Positions 53,722 to 62,880 of a stretch of DNA of 64,000 nucleotides are shown piece by piece. Origin of the DNA: DASSNR01 sp036278935 (GTDB lineage: Bacteria > Gemmatimonadota > Gemmatimonadetes > Gemmatimonadales > Gemmatimonadaceae); assembly GCA_036278935.1 (NCBI GenBank), contig DASUKA010000115.1, forward strand, positions 1 through 64,000, read 5' to 3'. Positions within the stretch are counted from its first letter, which is position 1, and every line of letters starts with the position of its first letter. A program made the position numbers and the translations under genes. The notes beneath the pieces are model-generated. The model was not told the DNA's origin and made no database searches. It worked only from the letters and a program-made list of their open reading frames with translations.

Positions 53722-56114
53722 TGGGTGACGACCGGCTGGGCGGCGGTGTGCGCGGTGCCGAGCGCGTTCCGCAGCGCCAGCGCCAGCACCTCGTCCATGG
53801 TCGACACGGGGTGGAAGTGGACGACGTCCCGGATATCCTCCGGCAACTCGGCAACCTCCCGCACGTTCCGCTCAGGTAGGATCACATCGGTAATGCCGTT
53901 GCGCACGGCGGCCACCGACTTCTCCTTGAGTCCGCCGATGGGCAGGACCCGCCCGCGCAGGGTGATCTCGCCCGTCATCGCGATGTCACCTCGCACCGGG
54001 GTCCGTGTGAGCGCGCTCACCATGGCGACCGCGATGGCAATGCCTGCCGAGGGGCCGTCCTTGGGCGTGGCGCCGGCCGGAATGTGCACGTGCAGGTCGT
54101 GCGCGGCGTGAAATTCGTCGTCCAGCCCCAGCACGGTAGCGCGCGAGCGCGCATAGGTCATGGCGGCGGTTGCCGACTCCTTGAGCACGTCGCCCAGGGT
54201 GCCGGTGAGCTGCAGCCGCCCGCGCCCTGGCACCACGGCGACCTCGATCTCCAGTAGCTCCCCTCCCGCTGCCGTGAAGGCCAGTCCCGTGGCCACCCCG
54301 ATCTTGTCCTCGAGCGTGGCGGCACTCCAGTCGTACGGCGCCACCCCCAGCAGATCGGGCAGCGTCGCGGCACGGACGGTCACCGGTGTGGCCTCGTGTC
54401 CCGGCGCGGCCGCCGCGCGGCGGGCGAGCTTCCGCGCAATCCGCGCGATGCGCCGCTCCAGCTCCCGCACGCCCGCCTCTCGCGTGTACAGCTGCACGAT
54501 GGCGGGAACGGCGTCCGGCTCCCAGGTCACCAGGCCGGCATCGATGCCGTGCAACGCGAGCTGGCGGGGAATCAGGAAGCGGCGTGCGATCGCGTACTTC
54601 TCGTGGTCCACGTACCCCGGCAGCCGGATGATCTCCATCCGGTCGCGTAGGGGATCCGGAATCTGCGCCAGCGAATTGGCCGTCGTGATGAAAAGCACCG
54701 GGGAGAGGTCGTAATCGGCTTCCAGGTAGTGATCGCTGAACGCGCGGTTCTGCTCCGGGTCCAGCACCTCGAGCAACGCGGCAGACGGATCACCGCGCCA
54801 GTCCTGCCCCATCTTGTCCACTTCGTCAAGCAGAATGACGGGATTCACCACACCGGCGCGACGCATGGCCTGGATGACCCGTCCGGGCATGGAGCCGATG
54901 TACGTGCGCCGGTGCCCGCGGATCTCCGCTTCATCACGCACGCCGCCCAGCGACATGCGCACGAACTTGCGCCCCAGCGCCCGGGCCACGGAGCGGCCGA
55001 GGGAGGTCTTGCCGACGCCTGGAGGACCGACCAGGCAGAGAATCGGGCCCTCCAGTTTGCCCACCAGGGAAAGCACCGCGATGTAGTCGAGAATCCGGTC
55101 CTTCACCTCGTCCAGGCCATGATGGTCGCCGTCGAGCACGGCGCGCGCATGCGCGATGTCCAGCACGTCGTCCGTGCGTTCGGTCCAGGGGAGCGCCAGG
55201 AGCCAGTCCAGGTAGTTGCGTCCAACGCTCGACTCCGGTGAGAGCGGAGACGTGCGCCGCAGCTTTCGCAGCTCGCGCTCGGCACGCTCGGCAATGGGCG
55301 CCGGGAACCCCTTGCGGGCAATGGCCGCCGCGAGCCCGTCAAAGTCATCGCCGTCGTCCTGTCCCAGCTCGCGATGAATCGCCTTGAGCTGCTCCTGCAG
55401 GTAGAACTCGCGCTGGTTCTGGAAGAGCGAGCCGCGCACTTCACTCTCGATCTTGCGCTCCAGGCGCAGGATCTCGATCTCCTCGGCGAGCGTCTGCGCG
55501 AGCTGCTGGTACAGCGCGCTAATGGAGCGCGCCTCCAGAAAGCGTTGCCGCGTATCGGTCGCCACGAGCAGATGCGCCGCCATGGCGAATGCCCGCTTGT
55601 CCACGGAGTCCGTGCCCTGCACCAGCGCCACGATCTCGGCTGGCAGGCGGCGATGCAGCCCCACGTACTCTTCGAACAGCGTGAGCACCCGGCGCGCCAT
55701 GGCGCTCTCGTCCGCGTTCTCCGGGTTGAGGGGGGCGAAGGGCGCATCGCTGATCGTCGCGCGCAGATGGGTGCCGGTGGAGGCGTAGCGGGTCACGCGC
55801 ACTCGCGCAACACCTTCCACGAGCACCTTGGTGGTCCCGTTGGCCATGCGGACGAGCTGAAGGGCGCGTCCAGCCACGCCCACGCGGAACAGATCGGCCG
55901 CCGCCGGCTCCTGCACATCGCTGTTGCGCTGGGCGACGAGCGTGATCCAGTGGCCCGACGCGACCGCCTCTTCCAAGCTGGCCAGCGAGCCGGCGCGCCC
56001 CACCAGTAGCGGGATGACCATGTGTGGGAAGAGCACGACATCCCGGAGCGGCAGAACGCTCAGCCGCTCGCTCACCTCAAAGCGCTCATCGTCGCGAGCG
56101 AGGAGAAGTTGCAT
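53718..56114 (-). CDS. lon: ATP-dependent endopeptidase Lon
   Basis: A 798-residue cytoplasmic AAA+ protease. The N-terminal substrate-binding domain begins LSVLPLRDVVLFPHMVIPLL. Walker A is GPPGVGKT (residues 363-370) and Walker B lies in NPVILLDEVDKMGQDW. The protease domain carries the Ser-Lys dyad in DGPSAGIAIAVAMVSALT (Ser) and GGLKEKSVAAVRNG (Lys). Length is normal. ATG 56114 starts at the domain; the open frame beyond it runs into the inverted repeat. It degrades misfolded and regulatory proteins. Its 200-base leader contains a 26-bp inverted repeat (56174-56264). Confidence 0.96.
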   Translation of the reverse strand: MQLLLARDDERFEVSERLSVLPLRDVVLFPHMVIPLLVGRAGSLASLEEAVASGHWITLVAQRNSDVQEPAAADLFRVGVAGRALQLVRMANGTTKVLVEGVARVRVTRYASTGTHLRATISDAPFAPLNPENADESAMARRVLTLFEEYVGLHRRLPAEIVALVQGTDSVDKRAFAMAAHLLVATDTRQRFLEARSISALYQQLAQTLAEEIEILRLERKIESEVRGSLFQNQREFYLQEQLKAIHRELGQDDGDDFDGLAAAIARKGFPAPIAERAERELRKLRRTSPLSPESSVGRNYLDWLLALPWTERTDDVLDIAHARAVLDGDHHGLDEVKDRILDYIAVLSLVGKLEGPILCLVGPPGVGKTSLGRSVARALGRKFVRMSLGGVRDEAEIRGHRRTYIGSMPGRVIQAMRRAGVVNPVILLDEVDKMGQDWRGDPSAALLEVLDPEQNRAFSDHYLEADYDLSPVLFITTANSLAQIPDPLRDRMEIIRLPGYVDHEKYAIARRFLIPRQLALHGIDAGLVTWEPDAVPAIVQLYTREAGVRELERRIARIARKLARRAAAAPGHEATPVTVRAATLPDLLGVAPYDWSAATLEDKIGVATGLAFTAAGGELLEIEVAVVPGRGRLQLTGTLGDVLKESATAAMTYARSRATVLGLDDEFHAAHDLHVHIPAGATPKDGPSAGIAIAVAMVSALTRTPVRGDIAMTGEITLRGRVLPIGGLKEKSVAAVRNGITDVILPERNVREVAELPEDIRDVVHFHPVSTMDEVLALALRNALGTAHTAAQPVVTH

Positions 56115-56173
56115 GGGCCCAATATAGCGCCCGCAGCGCCGGAATCTGTGAGCTTTGGACGGCGAAACTGCCA

Positions 56174-56264
56174 GGGTGCAGGGAGGAGGGTGTCGGGTGT
56201 CGGGGAACGACCTGAGCGCGCGGCGCACTGAGTGCGCCCACCCGACACCCTCCTCCCTACACCC
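56174..56264. repeat. Long inverted repeat between clpX and lon
   Basis: Arms at 56174-56199 and 56239-56264 are 26 bases each with one mismatch; the inner 19 bases (GGGAGGAGGGTGTCGGGTG) are perfect. The 39-base loop contains a second small GC hairpin (GCGCACTGAGTGCGC). It could terminate clpX transcription or be a mobile REP-like element related to the one at 58352-58435. Confidence 0.7.
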
Positions 56265-56314
56265 GGCCGCAATGCCTCCCTAACACAACGGGGCGCCTTC
56301 GCGCCCCGCTCCGT

Positions 56315-57571
56315 TCACGCCTCTTTCTTCTGCCGCTTGGGGGAAATCTCGAGCAAGGGCGGAGTGCCGTTGAGGATACACGACTCCGTGATCTTCACTT
56401 CGGTGATGTCCTCGCGGCTCGGGATGTCGAACATCACATCCGTCATGAGCTCCTCGAGGATGGCGCGCAAACCGCGGGCGCCGGTGCCGCGCTTGATGGC
56501 CTTCTGCGCCACGGCGCGGAGGGCGGTCTCTTCGAAGGTGATCTTCACGTCTTCCAGATCGAACAGCTTGGTGTACTGCTTGGTGAGCGCGTTCTTCGGC
56601 TCCTTGAGGATGCGCACGAGCGCGTCTTCATCGAGCGCGTCCAGCGCCACCGTTACCGGCAGCCGGCCCACCAGCTCCGGAATGAGTCCGTAGCGGAGCA
56701 TGTCGTCCGGCTCGACCTCGGCGAACGGGTTCTTCGCGAAGTTCTGCAGTCGGCCGTTGGCCACCTCTTCCTTGGTGAAGCCGATCTGGCGGCGGCCGAT
56801 GCGCGCCTCGATGATCTTCTCCAGCCCGTCGAAGGCGCCGCCGCAGATGAACAGGATGTCCTTCGTGTTGATCTGGATGTATTCCTGTTGCGGGTGCTTG
56901 CGCCCGCCTTGCGGCGGGACCGAGGCGACTGTTCCCTCGAGGATCTTGAGGAGTGCCTGCTGCACCCCTTCACCCGAGACGTCACGTGTGATGCTCGGGT
57001 TCTCACTCTTGCGGGCGATCTTGTCGATCTCGTCGATGTAGACGATCCCGCGCTCGCACTCGGCCACGTTGAACTCGCCGGCCTGGAGCAGCCGCACGAG
57101 GATGTTCTCCACGTCCTCACCCACGTAGCCCGCTTCGGTGAGCGTGGTGGCGTCGGCAATGGTGAAGGGGACATCGAGGATGCGGGCGAGCGTCTGGGCG
57201 AGGAGGGTCTTGCCGACGCCGGTGGGACCGATGAGCAGGATGTTCGACTTGTCCAGCTCCACGTCGCTGTCGCGGACCGACGCGCAATTGATGCGCTTGT
57301 AGTGGTTGTACACCGAGACGGCGAGCGCCTTCTTGGCTCGCTCCTGACCGATCACGTACTGATCGAGGATGTCCTTGATCTCGGCCGGTGCCGGAACTTG
57401 GGTGATCGCCTCGGCGACCTCGCGCTCCTCGTCTTCCGCCAGGATTTCATTGCACAGCGAGATGCATTCGTTGCAGATGTAAACCGAAGGGCCGGAGATG
57501 AACTTCCGGACGGAATCCTTCGATTTGCCACAGAACGAGCAGCGGAGGTGTTTGTCGTGCGCCATAGTCAT
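56315..57571 (-). CDS. clpX: ATP-dependent Clp protease ATP-binding subunit ClpX
   Basis: A 418-residue AAA+ unfoldase. The N-terminal zinc-binding domain has Cys11, Cys14, Cys33 and Cys36. Walker A is GPTGVGKT (115-122), and Walker B is in IVYIDEIDKIARKS. The IGF loop that docks on ClpP is visible in GRRQIGFTKEE. The arginine finger region and the C-terminal GTGARGLRAILEELM sensor 2 are also present. Two ATGs two codons apart (57571, 57565) could start it. It lies downstream of clpP, separated by 116 bases. Confidence 0.97.
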   Translation of the reverse strand: MTMAHDKHLRCSFCGKSKDSVRKFISGPSVYICNECISLCNEILAEDEEREVAEAITQVPAPAEIKDILDQYVIGQERAKKALAVSVYNHYKRINCASVRDSDVELDKSNILLIGPTGVGKTLLAQTLARILDVPFTIADATTLTEAGYVGEDVENILVRLLQAGEFNVAECERGIVYIDEIDKIARKSENPSITRDVSGEGVQQALLKILEGTVASVPPQGGRKHPQQEYIQINTKDILFICGGAFDGLEKIIEARIGRRQIGFTKEEVANGRLQNFAKNPFAEVEPDDMLRYGLIPELVGRLPVTVALDALDEDALVRILKEPKNALTKQYTKLFDLEDVKITFEETALRAVAQKAIKRGTGARGLRAILEELMTDVMFDIPSREDITEVKITESCILNGTPPLLEISPKRQKKEA

Positions 57572-57687
57572 CCGTGATCCAGGTGAAGCGCTCGTGGGTG
57601 CACCGGAATTGAGGCCGGCGCGGGCAGGTAAAAAACCTTAACACCGCCCCAAAATATGGTCAAGCGGCGACGCATTCGTGAACGATT

Positions 57688-58317
57688 TCACAAGGCCACC
57701 TTCTTCTCGTTTTCTTCCGGAACCAACGTTCCATTCGACGAGATGACGCTGTCGATCAGGCCGTAATCCTTTGCTTCATCGGCCGACATGAACCGATCGC
57801 GGTCGAAATCGTGCTCGATCTGCTCCACGGGCCGCCCCGTGTGCTTGGACATGAGCTCGTTCATCTTCGCGCGAAGGTACAGGATCTCCTTCGCCTGGAT
57901 CTCGATGTCCGCCGCCGTCCCCTGCGCGCCGCCCGAGGGTTGATGCATCATGATACGCGCGTGCGGCAACGCCATGCGTTTCCCACCGGTGCCGGCCGCC
58001 AGCAGGAAGCATCCCATGCTTGCCGCCATCCCCATGCAGATCGTGCGGATGGGCGAGGTGAGGAACTGCATCGTGTCGTAGATCGCCATGCCGGACGACA
58101 CGCTCCCGCCTGGCGAGTTGATGTAGAGGTTGATGTCGCGCTCGGGGTTGTCCGCCTGCAGGAACAGCAGCTGCGCGATGACGATGTTGGCCACGTCATC
58201 GTTGATCGGCGTGCCGATGAAGATGATCCGGTCCATCAGCAGACGCGAGAAGATGTCGTACGTCCGCTCGCCACGGCTGGACCGCTCGATCACATAGGGA
58301 GGATAGATGGTAGACAT
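57688..58317 (-). CDS. clpP: ATP-dependent Clp protease proteolytic subunit
   Basis: A 209-residue serine peptidase that forms the double-heptamer chamber used by ClpX. The catalytic triad is Ser100 (ICMGMAASMGCFLL), His125 (ARIMMHQPSGG) and Asp174 (FDRDRFMSADEA). The processing propeptide is short or absent. NSPGGSVSSGMAIYD is the substrate-binding strand. The upstream gap to tig carries a 30-bp inverted repeat. The typical tig-clpP-clpX-lon order is kept. Confidence 0.97.
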   Translation of the reverse strand: MSTIYPPYVIERSSRGERTYDIFSRLLMDRIIFIGTPINDDVANIVIAQLLFLQADNPERDINLYINSPGGSVSSGMAIYDTMQFLTSPIRTICMGMAASMGCFLLAAGTGGKRMALPHARIMMHQPSGGAQGTAADIEIQAKEILYLRAKMNELMSKHTGRPVEQIEHDFDRDRFMSADEAKDYGLIDSVISSNGTLVPEENEKKVAL

Positions 58318-58351
58318 GGGGATAGCGAATGAGTCTTCTGTTGAGGGTGTC

Positions 58352-58435
58352 GGGAGTAGGGTGTCGGGTAGAGGGAAACGGCTATGGGAGCGGCGTGGTG
58401 TTCATGCCGTTCCCTCTACCCGACACCCTACTCCC
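58352..58435. repeat. Long inverted repeat between tig and clpP
   Basis: Arms 58352-58382 and 58406-58435 match over 30 bases with one inserted A. Their core (AGGGTGTCGGGTAGAGGGAA) shares GGGTGTCGGGT with the clpX-lon element. A partial direct copy, AGGGTGTCGGG, lies just outside the left arm at 58344-58354. The loop is about 23 bases. Confidence 0.7.
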
Positions 58436-58443
58436 CAAACCCG

Positions 58444-59682
58444 TTATTCAATCACATTCCTCTCGATCAGCCACCCGAACACTTTCTCCTCGGTGAGGCT
58501 GCGCTCGAGCTCCTTGATGCGGCCGGCTTTCTGGAGCGATGCATAGACCTGGCCCGGCTCGCTGCCCCGCTGCTCCGCAATACTGGCTACGCGCTCGTCG
58601 ATGTCGGCCTCGGTGGCGGCGAGCTTCTCGCGCTCGGCCAGCGTGTCGATCACCAGGTCGCGGCGAACCTGCCGCTCGGCCATGGGACGGAACTCGCCGC
58701 GGAAGCGCTCCTGCTCCGCCTCCGGAACCTTGTAGCTATCGATGTAGGCTTGCACGAGCTGCTGCACCCAGCTCGGCGGCACCTCGAACGGATTCGCGCC
58801 GATCACTTCATCAATGAGCTTCTGGCGCACCTCGGCGTCCGCCTCGCGCGCCACATTGCTCGTCAGGTCTTCCCGCACTGCGGTCCGCAACGCATCCATC
58901 GAGTCGAAGTCTCCCACCTCACGGGCGAAATCGTCGTCCAACTCGGGCAGCGCCTTCCGCTTCACATCGTTCACCGTTACCCGCACGGTCTTGGTCTTCC
59001 CGCGCTCGGCCTCGTCCGGGAAATCCTCGGGCCATTTGACCGGGCGCTCACTCGTGCTGCCGGGAGCGGTTTCCATGATCAGCTCCTCGATGCCGGCGAT
59101 CGCCTGGCCGCCGCCCAGCACCAACCGGTACTCCTTCCCCTCGCTCATCGCCCCATCGTCATCCGTGGTGGCCAGCGTCACGGTCACCAGGTCGCCCGGC
59201 ATCGCATGCTCCGACACCGGCGCCCACGCGGCCTGCTGTTCGCGCAACGCGTCGAGGCGCTCGCGGATGAGGTCGTCCGTCACCGGTCGCTCGATGCGCG
59301 TGACCTTGAAGCCGCTCGTGCGCGGCAGCTCGATCTCAGGCCGCACCTCCAGATGGAGCTCGAAGGTGAGCGGTTGCCCGTCGCCAAAGCGCACGTCGTG
59401 CACGTGCGGCTGCGTGGCGAGCTGCAGCTTCTCGCGTTCCACCACCTCCTGGAACGCCGCCTGCACCAGCGCCTCCATGGCCTCCTGCCGGATAGCGTCC
59501 CCGAAGCGCTTGCGCACGATGGCAGCAGGCGCCTTGCCCGGGCGGAAGCCGGGAACGCGGACCTTCGAGGCGTAGCGGCGCGCCGCCTTATCCTCGGCGA
59601 CCCGCACCTCATCCACCGGCACCGACACCTCGAGCAGTCGTTCGAGCCCCTCGGCCTTCTTGGGCGTGATCGCGATGTTCAT
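58444..59682 (-). CDS. tig: Trigger factor
   Basis: A 412-residue ribosome-bound chaperone and peptidyl-prolyl isomerase. The ribosome-docking signature is VRVPGFRPGKAPAAIVRKRF (E. coli has GFRKGKVP). A PPIase (FKBP-like) domain occupies about residues 145-235, with PGDLVTVTLATTDDDG. The helical C-terminal domain ends KVFGWLIERNVIE. The start ATG at 59682 is the first residue of the docking domain. It sits first in the tig-clpP-clpX series, after a 230-base gap containing dispersed repeats. Confidence 0.95.
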   Translation of the reverse strand: MNIAITPKKAEGLERLLEVSVPVDEVRVAEDKAARRYASKVRVPGFRPGKAPAAIVRKRFGDAIRQEAMEALVQAAFQEVVEREKLQLATQPHVHDVRFGDGQPLTFELHLEVRPEIELPRTSGFKVTRIERPVTDDLIRERLDALREQQAAWAPVSEHAMPGDLVTVTLATTDDDGAMSEGKEYRLVLGGGQAIAGIEELIMETAPGSTSERPVKWPEDFPDEAERGKTKTVRVTVNDVKRKALPELDDDFAREVGDFDSMDALRTAVREDLTSNVAREADAEVRQKLIDEVIGANPFEVPPSWVQQLVQAYIDSYKVPEAEQERFRGEFRPMAERQVRRDLVIDTLAEREKLAATEADIDERVASIAEQRGSEPGQVYASLQKAGRIKELERSLTEEKVFGWLIERNVIE

Positions 59683-59774
59683 GAAGAGAAAGGTAATCGG
59701 TGAATGACGTGCGCAGGACAGACGATCAGCGCCTTCCCAATAGTAACCGGGGAGGTTTGGGGGGAGAAGCGGAA

Positions 59775-59916
59775 GAGAGAGAGGAGAAAGGAGAAAGGCG
59801 AGGGGCGAAGAAGTGGGCCAGCGAGTCAGCGGGTCAGTGACTCAGATACGGCCCGGAGACGCATGGCTCGACCTCTCGAGTGCCACCTCACAACTCATAA
59901 CCCACTACTCACGCCT
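59775..59916. repeat. Dispersed purine-rich and CTCATAACTCAC-type repeats upstream of tig
   Basis: Positions 59775-59801 (GAGAGAGAGGAGAAAGGAGA...) nearly repeat 14708-14740 and 62881-62901. Positions 59885-59916 contain ACAACTCATAACCCACTACT, similar to words near 14745 and, inverted, near 80-100. Nothing coding is seen between 59683 and 59915. Confidence 0.5.
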
Positions 59917-60092
59917 CACTCCCCTTCATCTTCCCGTATCCCCTTGATCGTCATCCGCAACTCGGGGTGGTGGGCGGCACCGGCGCGAATCACCTCGCGC
60001 ACGGCACGCGTGGTGAGCGCGGCGAAGTCATCCGCGGGCTCATCCTCGCCCTCAATCCAGAGCAGTACGCGAAGCTGAATGGCCTTTCGCAT
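59916..60092 (-). CDS. Small protein of unknown function
   Basis: A 58-residue protein, MRKAIQLRVLLWIEGEDEPA then a helix TTRAVREVIRAGAA and a strand LRMTIKGIREDEGE. The strand-acidic loop-helix-strand pattern looks like a compact folded unit. It overlaps the end of the next gene upstream by 41 bases in another frame, so coding is likely but not certain. An in-frame start at 60119 would add nine residues. Function unknown. Confidence 0.55.
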   Translation of the reverse strand: MRKAIQLRVLLWIEGEDEPADDFAALTTRAVREVIRAGAAHHPELRMTIKGIREDEGE

Positions 60093-60906
60093 CCCGGGTC
60101 GTCCTCGAGGTTGGGGCAAGACTGTCGAGCACGACCCAGCGGCCGCGCCGTTGCACTTCTATCCGCGTGATCGGGTGAATCTCCCAGAGCGTGCCGCGCG
60201 TCTTCCCGAGCTGTTCAGGGTGCTCCGGATCGAGCAGCAACCAGCCGCTGATCCGCACTGGAGTGTGCGCTCGGGCCGCTCTGGTGAGCTGGCCGAGTGC
60301 CCACGCGGGGTGGATGGCACGGACGCGCGGAGTCACCTCCACGACCACGGAGTGCGCGCGATCTTTCGTGCGCGTGTCGACCATCCAGATGTGCCAGTCG
60401 CGGAACTCGGCGTCGGCCCCGTGACAGTTCGTCGACTCCGGGCCCTCGCGCTTGGCTGCGGCCAGGTAGCCCTCCACTGTCACCGGCGTCCCCTCATAGC
60501 GCGCCACCGCGGTGCTCTCGCTCGCGGACCAGGCCGTATGGTGGCGCCGCTCCACGTCCCGCGGCCAGGGGAGCCGTTCGAGCGAATCGAAGGGGACGGG
60601 AATGTAGCTCGCCGAATCCACGCGGTTCTTGAGCCGGTTGAGCGCCGGATCGCCGCCATCCCCGCTCGGCGGGCAGCCATGGAAGGTGATCTCCGTAGGT
60701 TGCGGCTTGGCGCCAACGAGCGAAAAGACGCCCGCGGATGCCAACGCTCCGGAGGATTGCCGCATCGCTCCCTGCCGCGCGGGCATCTGCGCGACATGGG
60801 CGAAGTGCACGATGAGAATGATGATGATGACCAGCAGGATGAGCAGCAACACGAGCTGGTAGACCAGGAGCCCGTGTCTGGCGCGCCGCTGTGCGTACTC
60901 TCTCAC
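60052..60906 (-). CDS. Membrane-anchored protein of unknown function
   Basis: A 284-residue protein with a basic N-terminus, a strong transmembrane helix (about residues 14-34, LLILLVIIIILIVHF) and a periplasmic domain. Its C-terminal half has short strands such as PVTVEGYLAAAKREG, WHIWMVDTR, and TPVRISGWLLLDPEHPEQLG, ending LWEIHPITRIEVQRRG, which suggests an OB-like fold. The family is unknown to me. GTG 60906 is the start: GGAGGT lies five bases upstream (60912-60917). The open frame reaching 61020 merely translates the tRNA-Leu gene. Confidence 0.75.
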   Translation of the reverse strand: MREYAQRRARHGLLVYQLVLLLILLVIIIILIVHFAHVAQMPARQGAMRQSSGALASAGVFSLVGAKPQPTEITFHGCPPSGDGGDPALNRLKNRVDSASYIPVPFDSLERLPWPRDVERRHHTAWSASESTAVARYEGTPVTVEGYLAAAKREGPESTNCHGADAEFRDWHIWMVDTRTKDRAHSVVVEVTPRVRAIHPAWALGQLTRAARAHTPVRISGWLLLDPEHPEQLGKTRGTLWEIHPITRIEVQRRGRWVVLDSLAPTSRTTRDAKGHSASRTALD

Positions 60907-60911
60907 TCCCC

Positions 60912-60917
60912 ACCTCC
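60912..60917 (-). promoter_or_regulatory. Shine-Dalgarno fixing the start of the 60052-60906 gene
   Basis: GGAGGT on the minus strand, five bases before GTG 60906, is one of the best ribosome-binding sites in the window. It shows that translation starts after, not inside, the tRNA gene. Confidence 0.75.
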
Positions 60918-60944
60918 GTCCAAACGCTGTGCTGTGCGGTGCAG

Positions 60945-61026
60945 TGCGAAAGGGGGGACTCGAACCCCCACGGGTTTCCCCACTGGATCCTAAGTCCAGC
61001 GCGTCTACCGATTCCGCCACTCTCGC
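60945..61026 (-). tRNA. tRNA-Leu (anticodon UAG)
   Basis: The minus strand folds as a class II tRNA. The acceptor stem GCGAGAG pairs with CTTTCGC (one G-U), and the D-arm contains GGCGGAATCGGTAGACGC. The anticodon stem CTGGA/TCCAG encloses the loop CTTAGGA, giving anticodon TAG. A long variable arm (TGGGGAAACCCG) and a T-arm with GGTTCGAGTCC complete it. It is 82 bases including discriminator A, with no encoded CCA. It reads CUA leucine codons. Confidence 0.95.
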
Positions 61027-61175
61027 GCCTCGCGCTCAGCGCGCACGAAGCGCGCCGGCCGCGTTGTCCGCAAGGTAAGCGCGCCCGGCGCGGCGGGCCA
61101 GCGGATGGACGCAGCAATAGCCGCCGGTCCGGGCGTGGCTCAACAGCTGGGATGGGGGATGCGTGACGAGAACGA

Positions 61176-61213
61176 CCAACGGCCCGCCGGAAGTATTCCC
61201 GGCGGGCCGTTGG
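61176..61213 (-). terminator. Strong hairpin downstream of htrA
   Basis: Perfect 15-bp arms (61176-61190 and 61199-61213, CCAACGGCCCGCCGG and complement) with an 8-base loop lie 38 bases after the htrA stop. The following minus-strand sequence is only moderately T-rich (TCGTTCTCG). The stem is very stable, so termination or 3'-end protection of htrA mRNA is likely. Confidence 0.7.
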
Positions 61214-61251
61214 CACCTACAAGGCATTGGCGACGATGCGCGCAGTGCGCG

Positions 61252-62805
61252 TCAGCCGCCGATCGCCACGTTGGCGACCAGTGTCCTGGCTTGTGCTGGC
61301 CAGTAGATGAGCAGGCTCACGACATCCCCCTTGTGCATCTTCTTGAGCACGCCTTCCAGGTCGGATGCGGAGGTGATGGTCTTCCGAGTATCCGGGCCCA
61401 GCACCTTCGTGATGATCATTCCCGGCGCGATGCCTGCGGCGGCTGCCGATCCATCCCGGTCGACGTCCGTGACTTCCACGCCCCGATATTGCGATGGCAC
61501 GCTGTCGCGGCGGGCCAGGGCGGCGCTCAGCGTCTGGATAGTGATGCCGAGCTTGCTGCTGCTGGCCGGCTCGCCGGAGTTCTCGCCGCTGTTGCTATCC
61601 GAGTTGCTCGCGACAGCCTCCCCGCTGGGGACCTTGCCGAGCTTCACCTTGAACGTCTTCTGCTTGCCGTAGCGCATCACGGTGACGTTGATCGTCTCGC
61701 CCGGCTTGTAATCGAGCACCATGCGCTGCAGGTCGGTTTCCGTTTCAACGGGTTGCCCATTGATGGCGATGATAATGTCGCCCTCTTGGATCCCGGCCTG
61801 CTGCGCCGGACTGGGCGTGCCCGTCTCGGTGAAGCCGCCCACCTTGGCGCCACGGATCTCTTTGAGCCCGGCCGCCTGCGCATCATTCGGTCCCATCGGC
61901 TGCATGGAGATGCCGAGAAGCGGACGGTTGAAGTGGCCGTACTTGATGAGATCGTTCATCACGCGCTTGGCGAGCGTGATGGGGATCGCAAAGCCGTAGC
62001 CCGCGTAGTAGCCGGTGCCGCTCTCGATAGCCGAGTTGATGCCGATGACTTCGCCCTTGGTGTCGACCAGCGGCCCACCGGAGTTGCCCGGGTTGATCGC
62101 CGCGTCCGTCTGGATGTAGTCGACCACGGCGTAGCCCTGCGGCGCGTTGTACAGCTGCTGGAACTGACCGCTCCGCCCCTTGGCGCTGATGATCCCCGCC
62201 GTTACGGAGAACTTGAGCGCCAGCGGGTTCCCGATGGCCAGCACCCAGTCGCCGACCTGTTCCTGACTGTCGTCGCCGAGCTTGACGGTTGGGAAGTTCG
62301 ACCCGTCGATCTTGATGACCGCGACATCGGTGCTCGGGTCGCGTCCCACGACCTTGGCCGTATAGACGCGTTTGTCGAGCATGGTGACCTTCACCTGGTC
62401 CGCATCCGCCACCACGTGGTTATTGGTGAGGATGTAACCATCGGGCGAGACGATGAAGCCCGAGCCGCTGGCGCGCTCCCGGCGTGGCACCTGGGGCTGG
62501 AACTGATGGAAGAATTGCTCCATCCCCGGCGGGAGCTGCTGCCCGTCCGGCCCGCGGCTCGCATGGGTCGTTCGCTCCGTCTCAATGTAGACCACCGCCG
62601 GTGTGACGTTCTTGGCGATGGCGACGAAGGGGTTGTCGCTGACAATGTTCGAGCCGCTGGACGACGCAGATGTCAGTGCCGGCGTCGCCTTCTGTTGTGC
62701 GTACCCGAACGGCGTGAGATTGAAGCCGGCGGCGAACACCAGCCCGCCGCCGAAGGCCAGCGCAGCCACCACGCCCAGCCGCGCCCGTGCAAAGATTCGA
62801 GACAT
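61252..62805 (-). CDS. HtrA/DegP-family periplasmic serine protease (Do-like)
   Basis: A 517-residue trypsin-like protease-chaperone. An N-terminal signal or anchor helix covers residues 9-27. The catalytic triad is His130 (ILTNNHVV), Asp160 (DPSTDVAVIKI) and Ser242 (INPGNSGGPL). Two PDZ domains follow, at about 290-385 and 415-510. The linker between the PDZ domains is rich in Ser, Asn and Gly. Length and two PDZ domains fit DegP/DegQ. It acts in the periplasm on misfolded envelope proteins. It lies just downstream of dnaK and ends before a strong hairpin. Confidence 0.95.
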   Translation of the reverse strand: MSRIFARARLGVVAALAFGGGLVFAAGFNLTPFGYAQQKATPALTSASSSGSNIVSDNPFVAIAKNVTPAVVYIETERTTHASRGPDGQQLPPGMEQFFHQFQPQVPRRERASGSGFIVSPDGYILTNNHVVADADQVKVTMLDKRVYTAKVVGRDPSTDVAVIKIDGSNFPTVKLGDDSQEQVGDWVLAIGNPLALKFSVTAGIISAKGRSGQFQQLYNAPQGYAVVDYIQTDAAINPGNSGGPLVDTKGEVIGINSAIESGTGYYAGYGFAIPITLAKRVMNDLIKYGHFNRPLLGISMQPMGPNDAQAAGLKEIRGAKVGGFTETGTPSPAQQAGIQEGDIIIAINGQPVETETDLQRMVLDYKPGETINVTVMRYGKQKTFKVKLGKVPSGEAVASNSDSNSGENSGEPASSSKLGITIQTLSAALARRDSVPSQYRGVEVTDVDRDGSAAAAGIAPGMIITKVLGPDTRKTITSASDLEGVLKKMHKGDVVSLLIYWPAQARTLVANVAIGG

Positions 62806-62880
62806 GGATTCGATCCGTTCCTTGGGTTATATCGAACTATACACCCGGTGTCCCGAGCAAGTTTCGGGCGGGAGGGTAAG

